Shown here: in pieces, positions 44,372 through 53,714 of the stretch
Layout of the letters: each line of letters opens with the position of its first letter
Numbering within the stretch: the first letter of the stretch is position 1
DNA from: Acholeplasmataceae bacterium
GTDB taxonomy: Bacteria > Bacillota_I > Bacilli_A > Acholeplasmatales > Acholeplasmataceae
Assembly: GCA_018400755.1 (NCBI GenBank)
Contig: JAGYLU010000001.1
Span: 82,640 to 146,639 of the forward strand
DNA: 64,000 bases
Reading direction: 5' to 3'
The notes under the pieces: model-generated
Database searches by the model: none
What the model was told of the DNA's origin: nothing
What the model saw: only the letters and a program-made list of their open reading frames with translations
Made by a program: the position numbers and the translations under genes

Positions 44372-44877
44372 ACCGGATTCTCCTTATCTCGCAACAGTCT
44401 CTCAAAGCGCTCCCTGATCGGACGCTCAAGCTCGGCGTGTGATGTCTTCGGATCAGCAAGCACCATGACATAGATCTCCTGATCCACCATCTCGACAGAA
44501 ATGGTTCCCGGTGTCATCGTGATCGAGTTGGCGACAATCGCCACCTTGACGGGATCCAAGTCTTTCAGACCAATCCTGAAGATGACCGGTTCATAGGTCT
44601 TGTCGAAGAGATTCCTGATGTAGAAAATCGAGGACTTGAAGATTTCCAGAAACAAAACGAAAAAATAAAAGACAAGCCTGTAGACAGGAATGCCTTTGAA
44701 ATGAAGCCCTTGATGATCATGCAAGGTGTCATAGGAAAAGAACGTGACGAAAGATGCGATCACTGTTCCGATGAGAAGCGTTTGAAGATCGAATCTCAGG
44801 TTCAGCAAGACCCAAAGCAACAACATGGTGACAAACAGATTGAATTTTGACCTAAACGGCTTCTTCCGATGCTCCAT
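44368..44877 (-). CDS. mrpE: Mrp antiporter subunit E
   Basis: A 169-residue protein with two to three N-terminal membrane helices and a soluble C-terminus. VAIVANSITMTPGTISVEM holds the ANSITMTPGT motif of the MnhE/PhaE family. It is the first gene of the seven-gene operon E-F-G-MbhD-B-C-D. No strong ribosome binding site precedes the ATG. A complete large MrpA is absent, so the complex resembles the MBH-type module rather than the Bacillus seven-subunit Mrp. Confidence 0.9.
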   Translation of the reverse strand: MEHRKKPFRSKFNLFVTMLLLWVLLNLRFDLQTLLIGTVIASFVTFFSYDTLHDHQGLHFKGIPVYRLVFYFFVLFLEIFKSSIFYIRNLFDKTYEPVIFRIGLKDLDPVKVAIVANSITMTPGTISVEMVDQEIYVMVLADPKTSHAELERPIRERFERLLRDKENPV

Positions 44878-44911
44878 ACGTCAATCCCACAATTTGATCG
44901 TCAAAGGACAG

Positions 44912-45391
44912 TCATCGAGATGATGACTGACCAATCACATATTTGTATTCCATGCTGTTGTTCTTGCGTTCAATAACCCCGGTTGGAAGAAACCCGATGG
45001 CTTGCCAAAATGGTCCTGATTCATCACCGGTCAGATAGATCTCAGTGATGTTGCTATCTTGGAAACGTTTGACCACTTCCTGAAACAGGTGTCTGCCATA
45101 TCCGGTTCGACGGTAGGCCGGACTGATATGGAATTCGCGGATATCGCCGCAACCCGGATGCATACACCATGGATTGTCCTCCGTATCAATCTGGAACAGA
45201 CAAAACCCGATGGCTTCCTCACCCAGATAGAGCAAAGCAATCTCCATGGGGAACCGTTTCATATCCTGGTCCATCCTGATAAACTCATCATCTGGAAATG
45301 TCATTCCAAATTCTTTGAAATACGCTTTGAACAATGTCTTGAATGACTGATGTGTCGAAGTTCTAAGCCAAACTGTTCTCGTCTCTGACAT
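44912..45391 (-). CDS. GNAT family N-acetyltransferase
   Basis: A 159-residue single-domain acetyltransferase. REFHISPAYRRTGYGRHLFQ holds the acetyl-CoA loop RRTGYG near residue 105, and FWQAIGFLPTG closes the fold. ATG 45391 is preferred to 45409 because of a GGGAGG site. It lies 34 bp before mrpE on the same strand and may share a transcript with it, but the functional link is unclear. Confidence 0.8.
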   Translation of the reverse strand: MSETRTVWLRTSTHQSFKTLFKAYFKEFGMTFPDDEFIRMDQDMKRFPMEIALLYLGEEAIGFCLFQIDTEDNPWCMHPGCGDIREFHISPAYRRTGYGRHLFQEVVKRFQDSNITEIYLTGDESGPFWQAIGFLPTGVIERKNNSMEYKYVIGQSSSR

Positions 45392-45471
45392 AGACAACCT
45401 CCCGCACATGATCTGATTTTCCTATAGTTTAACATATCAACCGCCATTTTCATCCTCTCCCCTCTTGACTC

Positions 45472-45514
45472 TTGACAATGTGAGCGTGCTCATTATATAA
45501 TGTGAGCATACTCA
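45472..45514 (+). promoter_or_regulatory. tetR promoter with two operators
   Basis: A textbook promoter: -35 TTGACA (45472-45477), 18-bp spacer, -10 TATAAT (45496-45501). Two near-identical palindromes, TGAGCGTGCTCA (45481-45492) and TGAGCATACTCA (45503-45514), lie 22 bp apart, one in the spacer and one after the -10. That is the layout for repression by two regulator dimers, most likely the TetR protein encoded 16 bp downstream. Confidence 0.85.
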
Positions 45515-45529
45515 TATAAGGAGGGTCAT

Positions 45530-46144
45530 ATGTCAAGGATCACACAGGAACTCAAAACCGAGACCAAAGAACACATTCTAGAGGTGGCTGCCAGACTGTT
45601 TCAGACCCAAGGATTCCAAAAGACAACCACCAGAGCCATCGCCAAGCAGTGCGGCATCGGTGAGGGGACACTGTTCAACTACTATCCCACCAAAGATGAC
45701 CTTCTGATCGCGGTCTTCGAACACATCGGCGCGTTTGATGACACCCTTGATCACGCTTCTATCCCCAAACCACCGGATCTGATCATCGACATCGCGCTTG
45801 ATCCTATTCGGAAAATGAACCGGATCCCCCGTACCTTCATGCTCGACATCCTGATCTCATCGATCAGACTGCTCAAGAAGAAACCGGGGCTGTTCCACCG
45901 GTTGGCCGCCCTTGATTACAACTACATCAACGCCATCAAGGAGAAATTGATCATCTATGGTGATTTCAAAGGTCAAAAGATCGATGCGGAGGACCTTGCC
46001 AAGATGATCTACGGGATTGTCGCTTTTGACTACATCATCCATCTCTATGAATCCAAAGACGACAACGCCAAACTCGAAGCTGACATCATCAGAAAACTCA
46101 AAGCACTCATCACCCCATATCTGAAGGAGGGTATGCCCTTATGA
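45530..46144 (+). CDS. TetR family transcriptional regulator
   Basis: A 204-residue repressor. The N-terminal helix-turn-helix reads ILEVAARLFQTQGFQKTTTRAIAKQCGIGEGTLFNYYPTKDDLL, a full TetR signature. The C-terminal ligand domain is too divergent to tell the inducer. It overlaps the ABC gene by ATGA, so repressor and exporter are one operon under the two operators upstream, a common arrangement for export of toxic compounds or peptides. Confidence 0.9.
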   Translation: MSRITQELKTETKEHILEVAARLFQTQGFQKTTTRAIAKQCGIGEGTLFNYYPTKDDLLIAVFEHIGAFDDTLDHASIPKPPDLIIDIALDPIRKMNRIPRTFMLDILISSIRLLKKKPGLFHRLAALDYNYINAIKEKLIIYGDFKGQKIDAEDLAKMIYGIVAFDYIIHLYESKDDNAKLEADIIRKLKALITPYLKEGMPL

Positions 46145-46839
46145 TCACGCTTGACCATGTCACCAAAACCTATACAAACGGAGACATCGAATCCCACGCC
46201 TTGTCCGATGTGTCACTATCAATCAACGAAGGCGAGTTCATCGTCATCCTTGGTCCTTCCGGAAGCGGAAAGTCAACACTTTTGAATGTCATGAGCGGTC
46301 TTGATGTTCCAACCGAAGGGACCGTGAGAATCAGAGACGCGATCATCTCGTTGATGGATCAGAACTCGCTCACCGCCTTCAGACGGGCCAACATGGGATT
46401 TGTCTTCCAACAATACAACCTCTTGTCGACCTTGAGTGTCTATGAAAACGTCGCCCTTGGTCATCATCTTGGAAAGAAGACCATCGACATCGAGGATATG
46501 CTTTTTGATGTCGGCCTCTCCTCACATAAAGACAAGTATCCCCATCAGCTCTCAGGCGGTGAACAACAACGTGTCTCAATCGCCAGAGCATTGATCAAGG
46601 AACCACTGATCCTCTTTTGTGATGAACCAACCGGTGCGCTAGATGAGCGTACCGGAAAGACCATCCTCGCCCTGCTTCAAAAACTGAACCGGACGTATCA
46701 GACCACCATCGTCTTGATCACCCATAACCCGGCGATCCAGACGCTCGCCCACCGCGTCATCAAGATGAACTCCGGTGCAATCACGGAAATCCACACCAAT
46801 CAAAAGCAGGCCGATGCCAGCAGCCTCTCCTGGAGCTGA
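46141..46839 (+). CDS. ABC transporter ATP-binding protein, MacB/LolD type
   Basis: A 232-residue ATPase with Walker [10 protein letters not shown] near residue 40, Q-loop FVFQQYNLL, signature [15 protein letters not shown] and Walker [14 protein letters not shown]. It belongs to the LolD/MacB/FtsE group, which drives extrusion or lipoprotein handling through FtsX-type permeases. The permease gene follows after 2 bp. Target unknown; antimicrobial peptide export or defence is common for the type. Confidence 0.9.
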   Translation: MITLDHVTKTYTNGDIESHALSDVSLSINEGEFIVILGPSGSGKSTLLNVMSGLDVPTEGTVRIRDAIISLMDQNSLTAFRRANMGFVFQQYNLLSTLSVYENVALGHHLGKKTIDIEDMLFDVGLSSHKDKYPHQLSGGEQQRVSIARALIKEPLILFCDEPTGALDERTGKTILALLQKLNRTYQTTIVLITHNPAIQTLAHRVIKMNSGAITEIHTNQKQADASSLSWS

Positions 46840-46841
46840 CC

Positions 46842-49181
46842 ATGTTGTACAAAAACGTCTTCAAAGCGTTTTTCAAACGCCGCTTCCAGGTCATTCTGCT
46901 ATCCTTCATCATGATCATGAGTGCACTGATCTTTGTTCTCATGGGCTATGCCATCAAAGCCCTCAAAGAGCCCAGTGAAGCTTATTTCGATGCCTATCAT
47001 CAGGAAGATTTCAATGCCATGATGGTTGAACAGATCATGCCCTTTGATCTGCTGTCGAGCACTGATCCTGACGCCCTGGGCGTGATCAGTCTCTCTGATC
47101 TCTATCATCAGGATGAAGACGCCTTTGATGCCTTGATCAACCATAGGATCAACCGCTTCAAGGACACCTTTGAACATACCAATGTGGAACCAAGGCTTCA
47201 CAAGGATCTGGTGATCGATGTCAATGGTCGTCAGCACTTCTTCAGAGTCTTGAAAGACACCATGACAATCAATTTGACCTATGTGAGTGAAGGCCGAAAG
47301 CCGCAGACAACCGAAGAAATCGCCTTGATCGAGACGTATGCCTTGGCAAACGACCTCGTGATCGGTGATACTGTCACGTTCCATGATCACGACTATGTCA
47401 TCACCGGCTTTGTCCTGTTTCCTGATTACACGCTTGGTCTCTTCGGATCGGAGTTCATCATCAACAATGAAAGCAGAACCCTCGCCCTCTTGAGTGATGA
47501 TGCCTTCAAAGCGTTACCGGAGACCCTTGGGGTGACCTTAGGCGGACTCTTCACAGATGATCCCATCAAAACATCAAGCCTTCAGTCCCATGATCTTCCC
47601 TTTATCCTAAACATCCAACTCACCACCAACACCTTAAGAAGTGGCGCCATCTATGATGAGATCGCCGGTTCGGAAATGATTGGCCTGATCTTGAGTCTCG
47701 TGATCGCTTCCATCGGGGTTTTGATTGTAGCCCTCATGGTCTCAAGAATGCTCTTTGAACAACGGGGCGCGATTGGCATCCTCAAGGCCTTGGGATACAC
47801 CAAACAAGAGATTGCCTTGCCCTATCTCGTGTTCATAGTGATCATCGCTCTTCCCGGACTCACTTTGGGTTATCTCTTGGGCTTCATCTTTTCGACCCCG
47901 CTCAAAGACCTATTTGCTGGCATCTATCTTCTACCGAGTGACCCGGTCACGCACCGGCTACCCATGTTTCTTCAAAGCATCGGGATTCCTTTGATCTTTC
48001 TTTTGATCCTAGGTCTTGTTGTCATCTACCGACTCTTAAGCGAACATCCTGTCGCTTTGATGCGTCCACCTGTGGATACCAGCACGACCAAACTCGCTAG
48101 GATGCCGCGCTTCTTTTCCCGTCTGCCCCTGCTCAAACGGATCAGACATGCCTATGTCTGGCGTCACAAGATGCGGTTTGTTGTCTTTGTTTCCGGGGTT
48201 TTCACAGCCGCTTATCTGATTCTCATCGCCGGATCGATGATGAACATCTTTGACCGGATGTTTCGAGACTACTATGAACAGATCGATGTCGGACATATCG
48301 CCTATTGTGAGTCATATATCGGATGTGAGACAACGATGGCCCACGACAAGGTATTGGATATCCCCTATATCATGCTGGGCGACCAAAGCGTGAGTGTCAT
48401 CGGTCTTGACCCCGATAACCAGTTTCATCCCCTATATGAAAAGGGCAAAGACATCACCCATCTTCTTGCCTCTGATGGCATCATCATCACCTCGAAGATT
48501 GCCATGGAAGAAGGCATTGAAAAAGGGGATAAAGTGTCATTATCTTATGGTGAGATCGTGATTGAACAAACGGTTCTAGGCATTCAAGATGAACTCGGTG
48601 CGGCCAAGGTCTATATCAACCGTGAACGTCTCTCAAACGAACTCTCGTTAGGTCTATCAAGTGATCTGAACAACGTCATCTACACGAGCGATCGCCCTGA
48701 TGGGCCATTTGTCACCGTCATCAGTGTCGAAGACTTGTTGCTTCAAGCCGAAGACATGTCAAACCTCATGGTTGCGATGTCGATCGTGATGATGGTCGCG
48801 GCGATGGCCATTGGTGTCGTTGTCCTGATCCTCATCATCACTCTTTCAATCGAGCACTACAGCTATGATATCTCACTCTTCAAAGTCATCGGCTACACCG
48901 ATCAGGATGTCAAAGGGATCTTCATCAACAGTTACCGGTTCTATACGGCGTTGATCTTCTTTCTCGCCCTCCCTGTCACCTATCTCACCATCAAGGCCAT
49001 GGTCTGGTTCATGGCCACGTCATACAAGATGATCTTCCCGATGACCTTGACACTTCCCATCATCGCCATCTCATTTGTATTGGTCATGATGATCTTTGTG
49101 GTTGCAGTACCAATCACTTACCGGAAAATCACCGACATGGGGCTTGCGGACGCGATGAAGATCTATCAGGGTGTGACGTGA
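46842..49181 (+). CDS. FtsX-like ABC permease with two FtsX domains
   Basis: A 779-residue permease with one N-terminal helix, a large extracellular domain (residues 40-270), a first FtsX domain (about 275-410, LILSLVIASIGVLIVALMVSRMLFEQRGAIGILKALGYT), a second signal-like helix and extracellular part, and a second FtsX domain near the end (AAMAIGVVVLILIITLSIEHYSYDISLFKVIGYT). It pairs with the preceding ATPase. The layout is that of the large permeases of peptide-resistance or lipoprotein transporters. Confidence 0.9.
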   Translation: MLYKNVFKAFFKRRFQVILLSFIMIMSALIFVLMGYAIKALKEPSEAYFDAYHQEDFNAMMVEQIMPFDLLSSTDPDALGVISLSDLYHQDEDAFDALINHRINRFKDTFEHTNVEPRLHKDLVIDVNGRQHFFRVLKDTMTINLTYVSEGRKPQTTEEIALIETYALANDLVIGDTVTFHDHDYVITGFVLFPDYTLGLFGSEFIINNESRTLALLSDDAFKALPETLGVTLGGLFTDDPIKTSSLQSHDLPFILNIQLTTNTLRSGAIYDEIAGSEMIGLILSLVIASIGVLIVALMVSRMLFEQRGAIGILKALGYTKQEIALPYLVFIVIIALPGLTLGYLLGFIFSTPLKDLFAGIYLLPSDPVTHRLPMFLQSIGIPLIFLLILGLVVIYRLLSEHPVALMRPPVDTSTTKLARMPRFFSRLPLLKRIRHAYVWRHKMRFVVFVSGVFTAAYLILIAGSMMNIFDRMFRDYYEQIDVGHIAYCESYIGCETTMAHDKVLDIPYIMLGDQSVSVIGLDPDNQFHPLYEKGKDITHLLASDGIIITSKIAMEEGIEKGDKVSLSYGEIVIEQTVLGIQDELGAAKVYINRERLSNELSLGLSSDLNNVIYTSDRPDGPFVTVISVEDLLLQAEDMSNLMVAMSIVMMVAAMAIGVVVLILIITLSIEHYSYDISLFKVIGYTDQDVKGIFINSYRFYTALIFFLALPVTYLTIKAMVWFMATSYKMIFPMTLTLPIIAISFVLVMMIFVVAVPITYRKITDMGLADAMKIYQGVT

Positions 49182-49305
49182 TCAGTCATTCGTGATTGAA
49201 GCGGCCAAATGTAAATATTGTGAAAAATCGCCTGATTCATGGTCCAGACTCATCCTTTACAAGGTAAAATGATGATAATCATGGACGAATCGAGGCTAAC
49301 GAATC

Positions 49306-50763
49306 ATGACAAAGAAAGTTGTCATTATCGGAGCTGGCCTGACCGGTCTTTCGACCGGCATCCATCTGCAAAATCATGGTATCCAAACTGAAATCTATGA
49401 ACAAGCCCCCTGGCCAGGGGGCGTTTGTACGGCATGGGTCCGCAAGGGATACACCTTCGATGGCTGCATCCATTGGATGGTCGGTACCAGAAAAGGGGAT
49501 CCGATGCGGACGCTCTATGAATATGTCCATGCCCTTGAGCCTCTGACCACCATTCTTCACATGGATACCATCGATGTCACCGTTGATCATGAGACCCAAA
49601 GACTTCCCTTGGAAATCAAAGCGTTCGAACAGACCTTGCTTGAACTCGCGCCAGCCGATGCCAAAGAAATCCACCGGTTATGCAAAAGAATCAAGAAGGT
49701 CGGGCGAAGCGATATGGTCGCCGGTTCACCTAAGTCACTCAAATCCTTCGTCCACGCCATCACCCGGGGACGTCATTTTTTGTGGACACTGATCCGCTTC
49801 ATGCATGTCAAGGTCGGTGATTACACCCAAAGAATGACCGATTACAGACTCATCAGACTCCTTCATACCCTTATGCCGCCATCGATGTCCATGTTCGCGA
49901 TGTTGATGATGTTAGGGACCCGGATGGCCAAGAATGGTGGATTCCCTGCCGGAGGGGCCAGAGACATGATCAAACGGATGTCGGATCATTATCATGCCTT
50001 GGGTGGACATATCACCTACCGGACACCGATCACAGATCTATGCGTCAAAGATGGGAGAGTGGTTGAGGTCACGGCACATGGCAAGCATGACGACTTCACC
50101 CATGTTGTCGCCGCTTCCGACATGCACAATCTCTTGAATCAACTCCTAAAAGGCGCATACCCCCATCCGGTGTTGGATCATCTGCTCAAAGAATCTCCAC
50201 TCTTCGATCCCATCATGCTGATTTCTATCGGCTTGACAAAGACATTTGATGTTCCCTTAAGCGGCACCTATGATCTGCCGGTTGAAATCGATACCGGTGA
50301 TGGATTTTTCCCCACCCAATACCATATCAGATCGTTTGACTTCGATCCTTCCTTCGCTCCAGAACGTCATAGCAGCATTATGGTCACGCTTGCTGCCCCC
50401 TTCGATTTTTGGCATCAACTGAGGCAAACTGATCTGAACGCCTACAATAATCAAAAAAACGCCATCGCCACCCAGATGATCGACGTCCTTAAGGACCGAT
50501 ACCCCGGCATCAAGGAAGCGGTCGCCGTCATTGATGTTGCCACACCATCAACCTACTATCGTTTGAACAATCTGTATCAAGGTTCCTATGAGGGGTTCCT
50601 TCCCGTGCCCGATGCCCTCAACGCCAGGATCGACAAGAAAATCCCTGGCATTGACAATCTTTATCTCGCCGGACAATGGGTCACGCCCGGCGGTGGGATC
50701 CCGACTGCCATCATGAGTGGCATCGAAACTGCCAATATGGTGATCAAATCCCAAGATTGTTGA
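49306..50763 (+). CDS. CrtI-like FAD-dependent oxidoreductase
   Basis: A 485-residue flavoprotein of the phytoene desaturase/carotenoid isomerase group. The FAD motif VVIIGAGLTGLSTGIHLQNHG is at residues 5-25, EQAPWPGGVC follows, and LYLAGQWVTPGGGIPTAIMSG near the end binds FAD again. No carotenoid synthase gene is near, so the substrate may be another lipid. The ATG follows a GAGG site. A flavodoxin gene starts 26 bp downstream and may supply electrons. Confidence 0.85.
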   Translation: MTKKVVIIGAGLTGLSTGIHLQNHGIQTEIYEQAPWPGGVCTAWVRKGYTFDGCIHWMVGTRKGDPMRTLYEYVHALEPLTTILHMDTIDVTVDHETQRLPLEIKAFEQTLLELAPADAKEIHRLCKRIKKVGRSDMVAGSPKSLKSFVHAITRGRHFLWTLIRFMHVKVGDYTQRMTDYRLIRLLHTLMPPSMSMFAMLMMLGTRMAKNGGFPAGGARDMIKRMSDHYHALGGHITYRTPITDLCVKDGRVVEVTAHGKHDDFTHVVAASDMHNLLNQLLKGAYPHPVLDHLLKESPLFDPIMLISIGLTKTFDVPLSGTYDLPVEIDTGDGFFPTQYHIRSFDFDPSFAPERHSSIMVTLAAPFDFWHQLRQTDLNAYNNQKNAIATQMIDVLKDRYPGIKEAVAVIDVATPSTYYRLNNLYQGSYEGFLPVPDALNARIDKKIPGIDNLYLAGQWVTPGGGIPTAIMSGIETANMVIKSQDC

Positions 50764-50789
50764 TGCAATCCCAGAAAAGAGGTCTTCGT

Positions 50790-51248
50790 ATGCGTGTTGG
50801 AATCATTCTCTACTCAATGACCGGAAACACCTTGTCAGTCGGTGAACAACTGATGGAACGTTTGCGATCTCGTGGCATGGATGCCACTTTGATGGAAATC
50901 AAGGTGTTATCAGATGATCCTGATGAGGCCATCGTGGAGATTATTGATAAGCCCGATCTGAGTCAATTCGACCAATTGGTCTTTGCGTCTCCTGTTCATG
51001 CGTTCAATCTGTCGCGTGTCATGAAAACCTATCTTGGGGAAATCGACTCACTTGATGGCAAGGACTGTCTGCTTTTCGTGACCCACCACTTTCCAAAAGC
51101 TTGGATGGGCGGCAATCAAGCGCTTCGTCAGATGCGACAACGCGTGGTGAAGAAAAACGGTCTCGTCAAGCAATCGTTTTGTATCAATTGGAGTTCCAAA
51201 AACCGCGATCAAGACATCAGGCATCTGCTTGACGATGCCTTTCACTAG
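50790..51248 (+). CDS. Flavodoxin-like protein
   Basis: A 152-residue flavodoxin-fold protein: YSMTGNTLSVGEQL is the FMN phosphate loop (T/S-x-T-G-N-T), and FDQLVFASPVHAFNLSRVM is the second FMN-contact region. It should carry electrons or act as a small NAD(P)H:FMN-type reductase. ATG 50790 has an AAGAGG site; the open frame begins earlier inside the CrtI-like gene. Partner unknown; the neighbouring flavoprotein is a candidate. Confidence 0.85.
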   Translation: MRVGIILYSMTGNTLSVGEQLMERLRSRGMDATLMEIKVLSDDPDEAIVEIIDKPDLSQFDQLVFASPVHAFNLSRVMKTYLGEIDSLDGKDCLLFVTHHFPKAWMGGNQALRQMRQRVVKKNGLVKQSFCINWSSKNRDQDIRHLLDDAFH

Positions 51249-51269
51249 CACTCATGGATTGTTGAACCG

Positions 51270-51863
51270 ATGACAAGGAAACATTGGATCAAGGATTCCT
51301 GGTCTGTTTCTCGAAGTCAGACCTATTTGTTAATGTATGCCCATGCGATCGCCTTCATTCACGGCATCGGTTTTTTGTCTCAAGGATGGGTGGTTCAGGA
51401 AGGGTTGATCAAGTACGCCTTGACTGATCATCACGCTTGGCATGGCGGTATGCCCGCACTCTCTTTGTTTCCGGTCTCTGCCATCGCTGGGCTGGTGACT
51501 GTGTTGTTGACCATTTTGTCCATGATATTGATCCTAAAGCCAACGAAGTCGTCTTGGTACCGTCTATTGCCGGTGATGATCTTCATGACCGGTGGCGGAT
51601 TTGTCTTCATCTACATCACATCAATCGTCACCGTGTCACTCTTGCTTGCACCAACGCATAAAAAAACCCACTCCGTTGTGGGCAGATGGTTGATGATGAT
51701 GTTGGTTGGATGGTTCTTCCTCAGTTGGATCTTGGGCTGGATAATGCCATCATTGATGCGCGATATGAGTGTCATGACGTTTGTATGCTTTGATCTTGTG
51801 TTACCTTTGGCAATCGTTTTGACCCATTGTCTTCCATATTGGGTATCCAATCAGAAACGCTGA
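51270..51863 (+). CDS. Membrane protein of unknown function
   Basis: A 197-residue protein with about five membrane helices and a basic C-terminus (YWVSNQKR). I recognise no family. It begins 21 bp after the flavodoxin gene and may be cotranscribed. Its last five codons lie in the 73-bp direct repeat that also holds the 3' end of the nucleotidyltransferase gene now 4.9 kb away, showing that the two were once convergent neighbours. No clear ribosome binding site is seen. Confidence 0.65.
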   Translation: MTRKHWIKDSWSVSRSQTYLLMYAHAIAFIHGIGFLSQGWVVQEGLIKYALTDHHAWHGGMPALSLFPVSAIAGLVTVLLTILSMILILKPTKSSWYRLLPVMIFMTGGGFVFIYITSIVTVSLLLAPTHKKTHSVVGRWLMMMLVGWFFLSWILGWIMPSLMRDMSVMTFVCFDLVLPLAIVLTHCLPYWVSNQKR

Positions 51864-51920
51864 TTCAAAGGGTATCCAAATAGTCTTTCAGACCATCCAT
51901 ATCCTGGAATGTCCTGATTG
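51848..51920. repeat. 73-bp direct repeat, left copy
   Basis: This copy matches 56727-56799 with one mismatch (51859). It holds the last codons of the membrane protein gene and, on the minus strand, the last 18 codons of a nucleotidyltransferase gene. Together with the right copy it bounds a 4.8-kb island. It may be an attachment site or the product of a recombination event. Confidence 0.85.
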
Positions 51921-52155
51921 ACGTTTTTTTATACAATGCGAATCAAAGAACCCAATAAGAATCAGATCTTTGATCATCAATGGATGGCTCAAGAAACACA
52001 AAATCAGTTATTCTCATACAAGAGAATGAGTGTAGTGACCTGTATAGGTACAAGGGATTCCCTGACTTTTTGTTTATGGCAAGCCCAAACTGATTGTCTC
52101 ACTTATCAATGTCTTTCCGATAACCTGCATCAATAACCTGCATGATTTGGACCTA

Positions 52156-53150
52156 TGTCAAGAAAGTGGACACAAATAGTAAGACTTTCTCATTTTGAAT
52201 CATACACTTGATGCGGTGTCTGATAACGTCAAAATGCCGCGCAATAAACGATGCCCGAAGTGTGGGACAATGGGCGTCATGGTCAGAAATGGTAAAACAC
52301 AAAATGGAACTTCCGAGGTATCGATGTGATGCTTGCCATAAGACGTCCATCATCAATGCATCTCCAACAAAGAAACATCTCCCAAAATAGTGACTACTTG
52401 CTCAGGAAATTCATTGGATACATGATTGATGATGTCGCGCTTGACGTGATTGCCCGCAATCTCAAAATCAATATCAAAACTGCCCATTATGATCGATTTC
52501 TTGTGTTTCACTCATTGCAGGATTGCGAATCGGAATCGTTCTATCAGAGATCTATTCTAATTGATGAAACGTTTATAAGCATACGCGAAAAACGATATAA
52601 AATCCTCAAATGCGACAGGAAGAAAGACTTCCGAGGGTTATCTTTTAACCCAGCTTTTGCATCATAACACTCATCAACTTGCGGGGGCTATGTGTATTGC
52701 CCAGTATCCTCGAAGGGTTATGCCGCGCCTGATGATTACAAGAATCTATTTAACAGCATCGGTGATGTTTATCGATTTCTACACGATGGACATACAAAAA
52801 CTAAATCAATTCACCGGTCAATTTGAGTGTGATGCAATCAATGTCAAGGAAAGGTGAGGATGAGACGCTATCGTCCCAGCTCATTGATTCCCTGCACAGC
52901 AACCTCAAGAGATACTTATTCAAGCATGCCGGTTATCGCCCGGAAACATATCCAGCACTATTTGAACTTTTTCGCTTATCGTTATAATCATCTTTTCAAT
53001 CCGATGCGCAAAAATCAAGACAGGCTTTTGGGCCACGCTCGGTGTCCAGCAGTTGTGTCAAGACGTTAAGAAAACCAGGAAAAACAGTGACATATCGAAC
53101 CTTTCTTAAACATGAAGGAATGACTGATATTCTTGAGTCACACTAGTCCT
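52156..53150 (+). pseudogene. Dead transposase with zinc ribbon and DDE-type core
   Basis: Across several frames the pieces read RCPKCGTMGVMVRNGKTQNG and RYRCDACHKTS (a zinc ribbon with four Cys), then LIDETFISIREKRYKIL with a first catalytic Asp, and later SLHSNLKRYLFKHAGYRPE. The pattern is that of IS1/IS1595-like DDE transposases, but the family is not certain. Frameshifts and stops occur at least four times. TGTCAAGAAAGTGGACAC at about 52156 looks like an insertion-sequence end; a clear right end was not found. Confidence 0.65.
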
Positions 53151-53370
53151 TCATCAACACTTTCTTTTCTAACGTCAGTTATTTTTTACGCTCACGTTAA
53201 TTTCAACACTCCTTTGTCTAATTATTCCAGTTTACTGAATCACATGTGGTTTAGTCACACTTAACACCGACACAGTTTAGTATGTTATAAAGTGGCTAAT
53301 AGTATAACTCGTTCCCTTGAGAATAGAATTACTAAACTTTTCTAATATGAAATCTTAAAACTTTATAATA

Positions 53371-53713
53371 TCATTCGAGATATCTTTTTAATCCTTTTCC
53401 CTCTATTTTAAATTTATCAAGCAGTTCAGTACTGAAAGGTGTTTCACTTCTCTCGAGATTTTCGACAAAAGTCATATTCAGTGATATACATAGCTGTAAC
53501 GCTAGAAATCCCGTGGTCAATTTGATACTTACATTTTTGTACAAAATACATAGTTCATCATTAGTAGCAAAAAGTAAAATCGCATATTCTTCGTAAGTTA
53601 TTCTTTGTTTTTTATAAAATTTATCATAGATAAGTCCAATCTTTTCTTGCAAGAAAGTTCGGTATTTGATTTTTCAATAGTCTCTCAATAGTTTTTTCTT
53701 TTGATGTTTTCTT
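53371..53713 (-). pseudogene. Candidate immunity gene after the Rhs relic
   Basis: A 93-codon frame (53371-53652) starts only with TTG and has no good site, but the neighbouring frame upstream gives TSKEKTIERLLKNQIPNFL just after a GGGAGG sequence, so a longer gene was probably damaged by a frameshift. The product would be a small, charged, soluble protein (IYDKFYKKQRITYEEYAILLF). It lies directly downstream of the Rhs toxin end, the usual place of an immunity gene, in strikingly AT-rich DNA. No family is recognised. Confidence 0.45.
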
Positions 53714-53714
53714 G

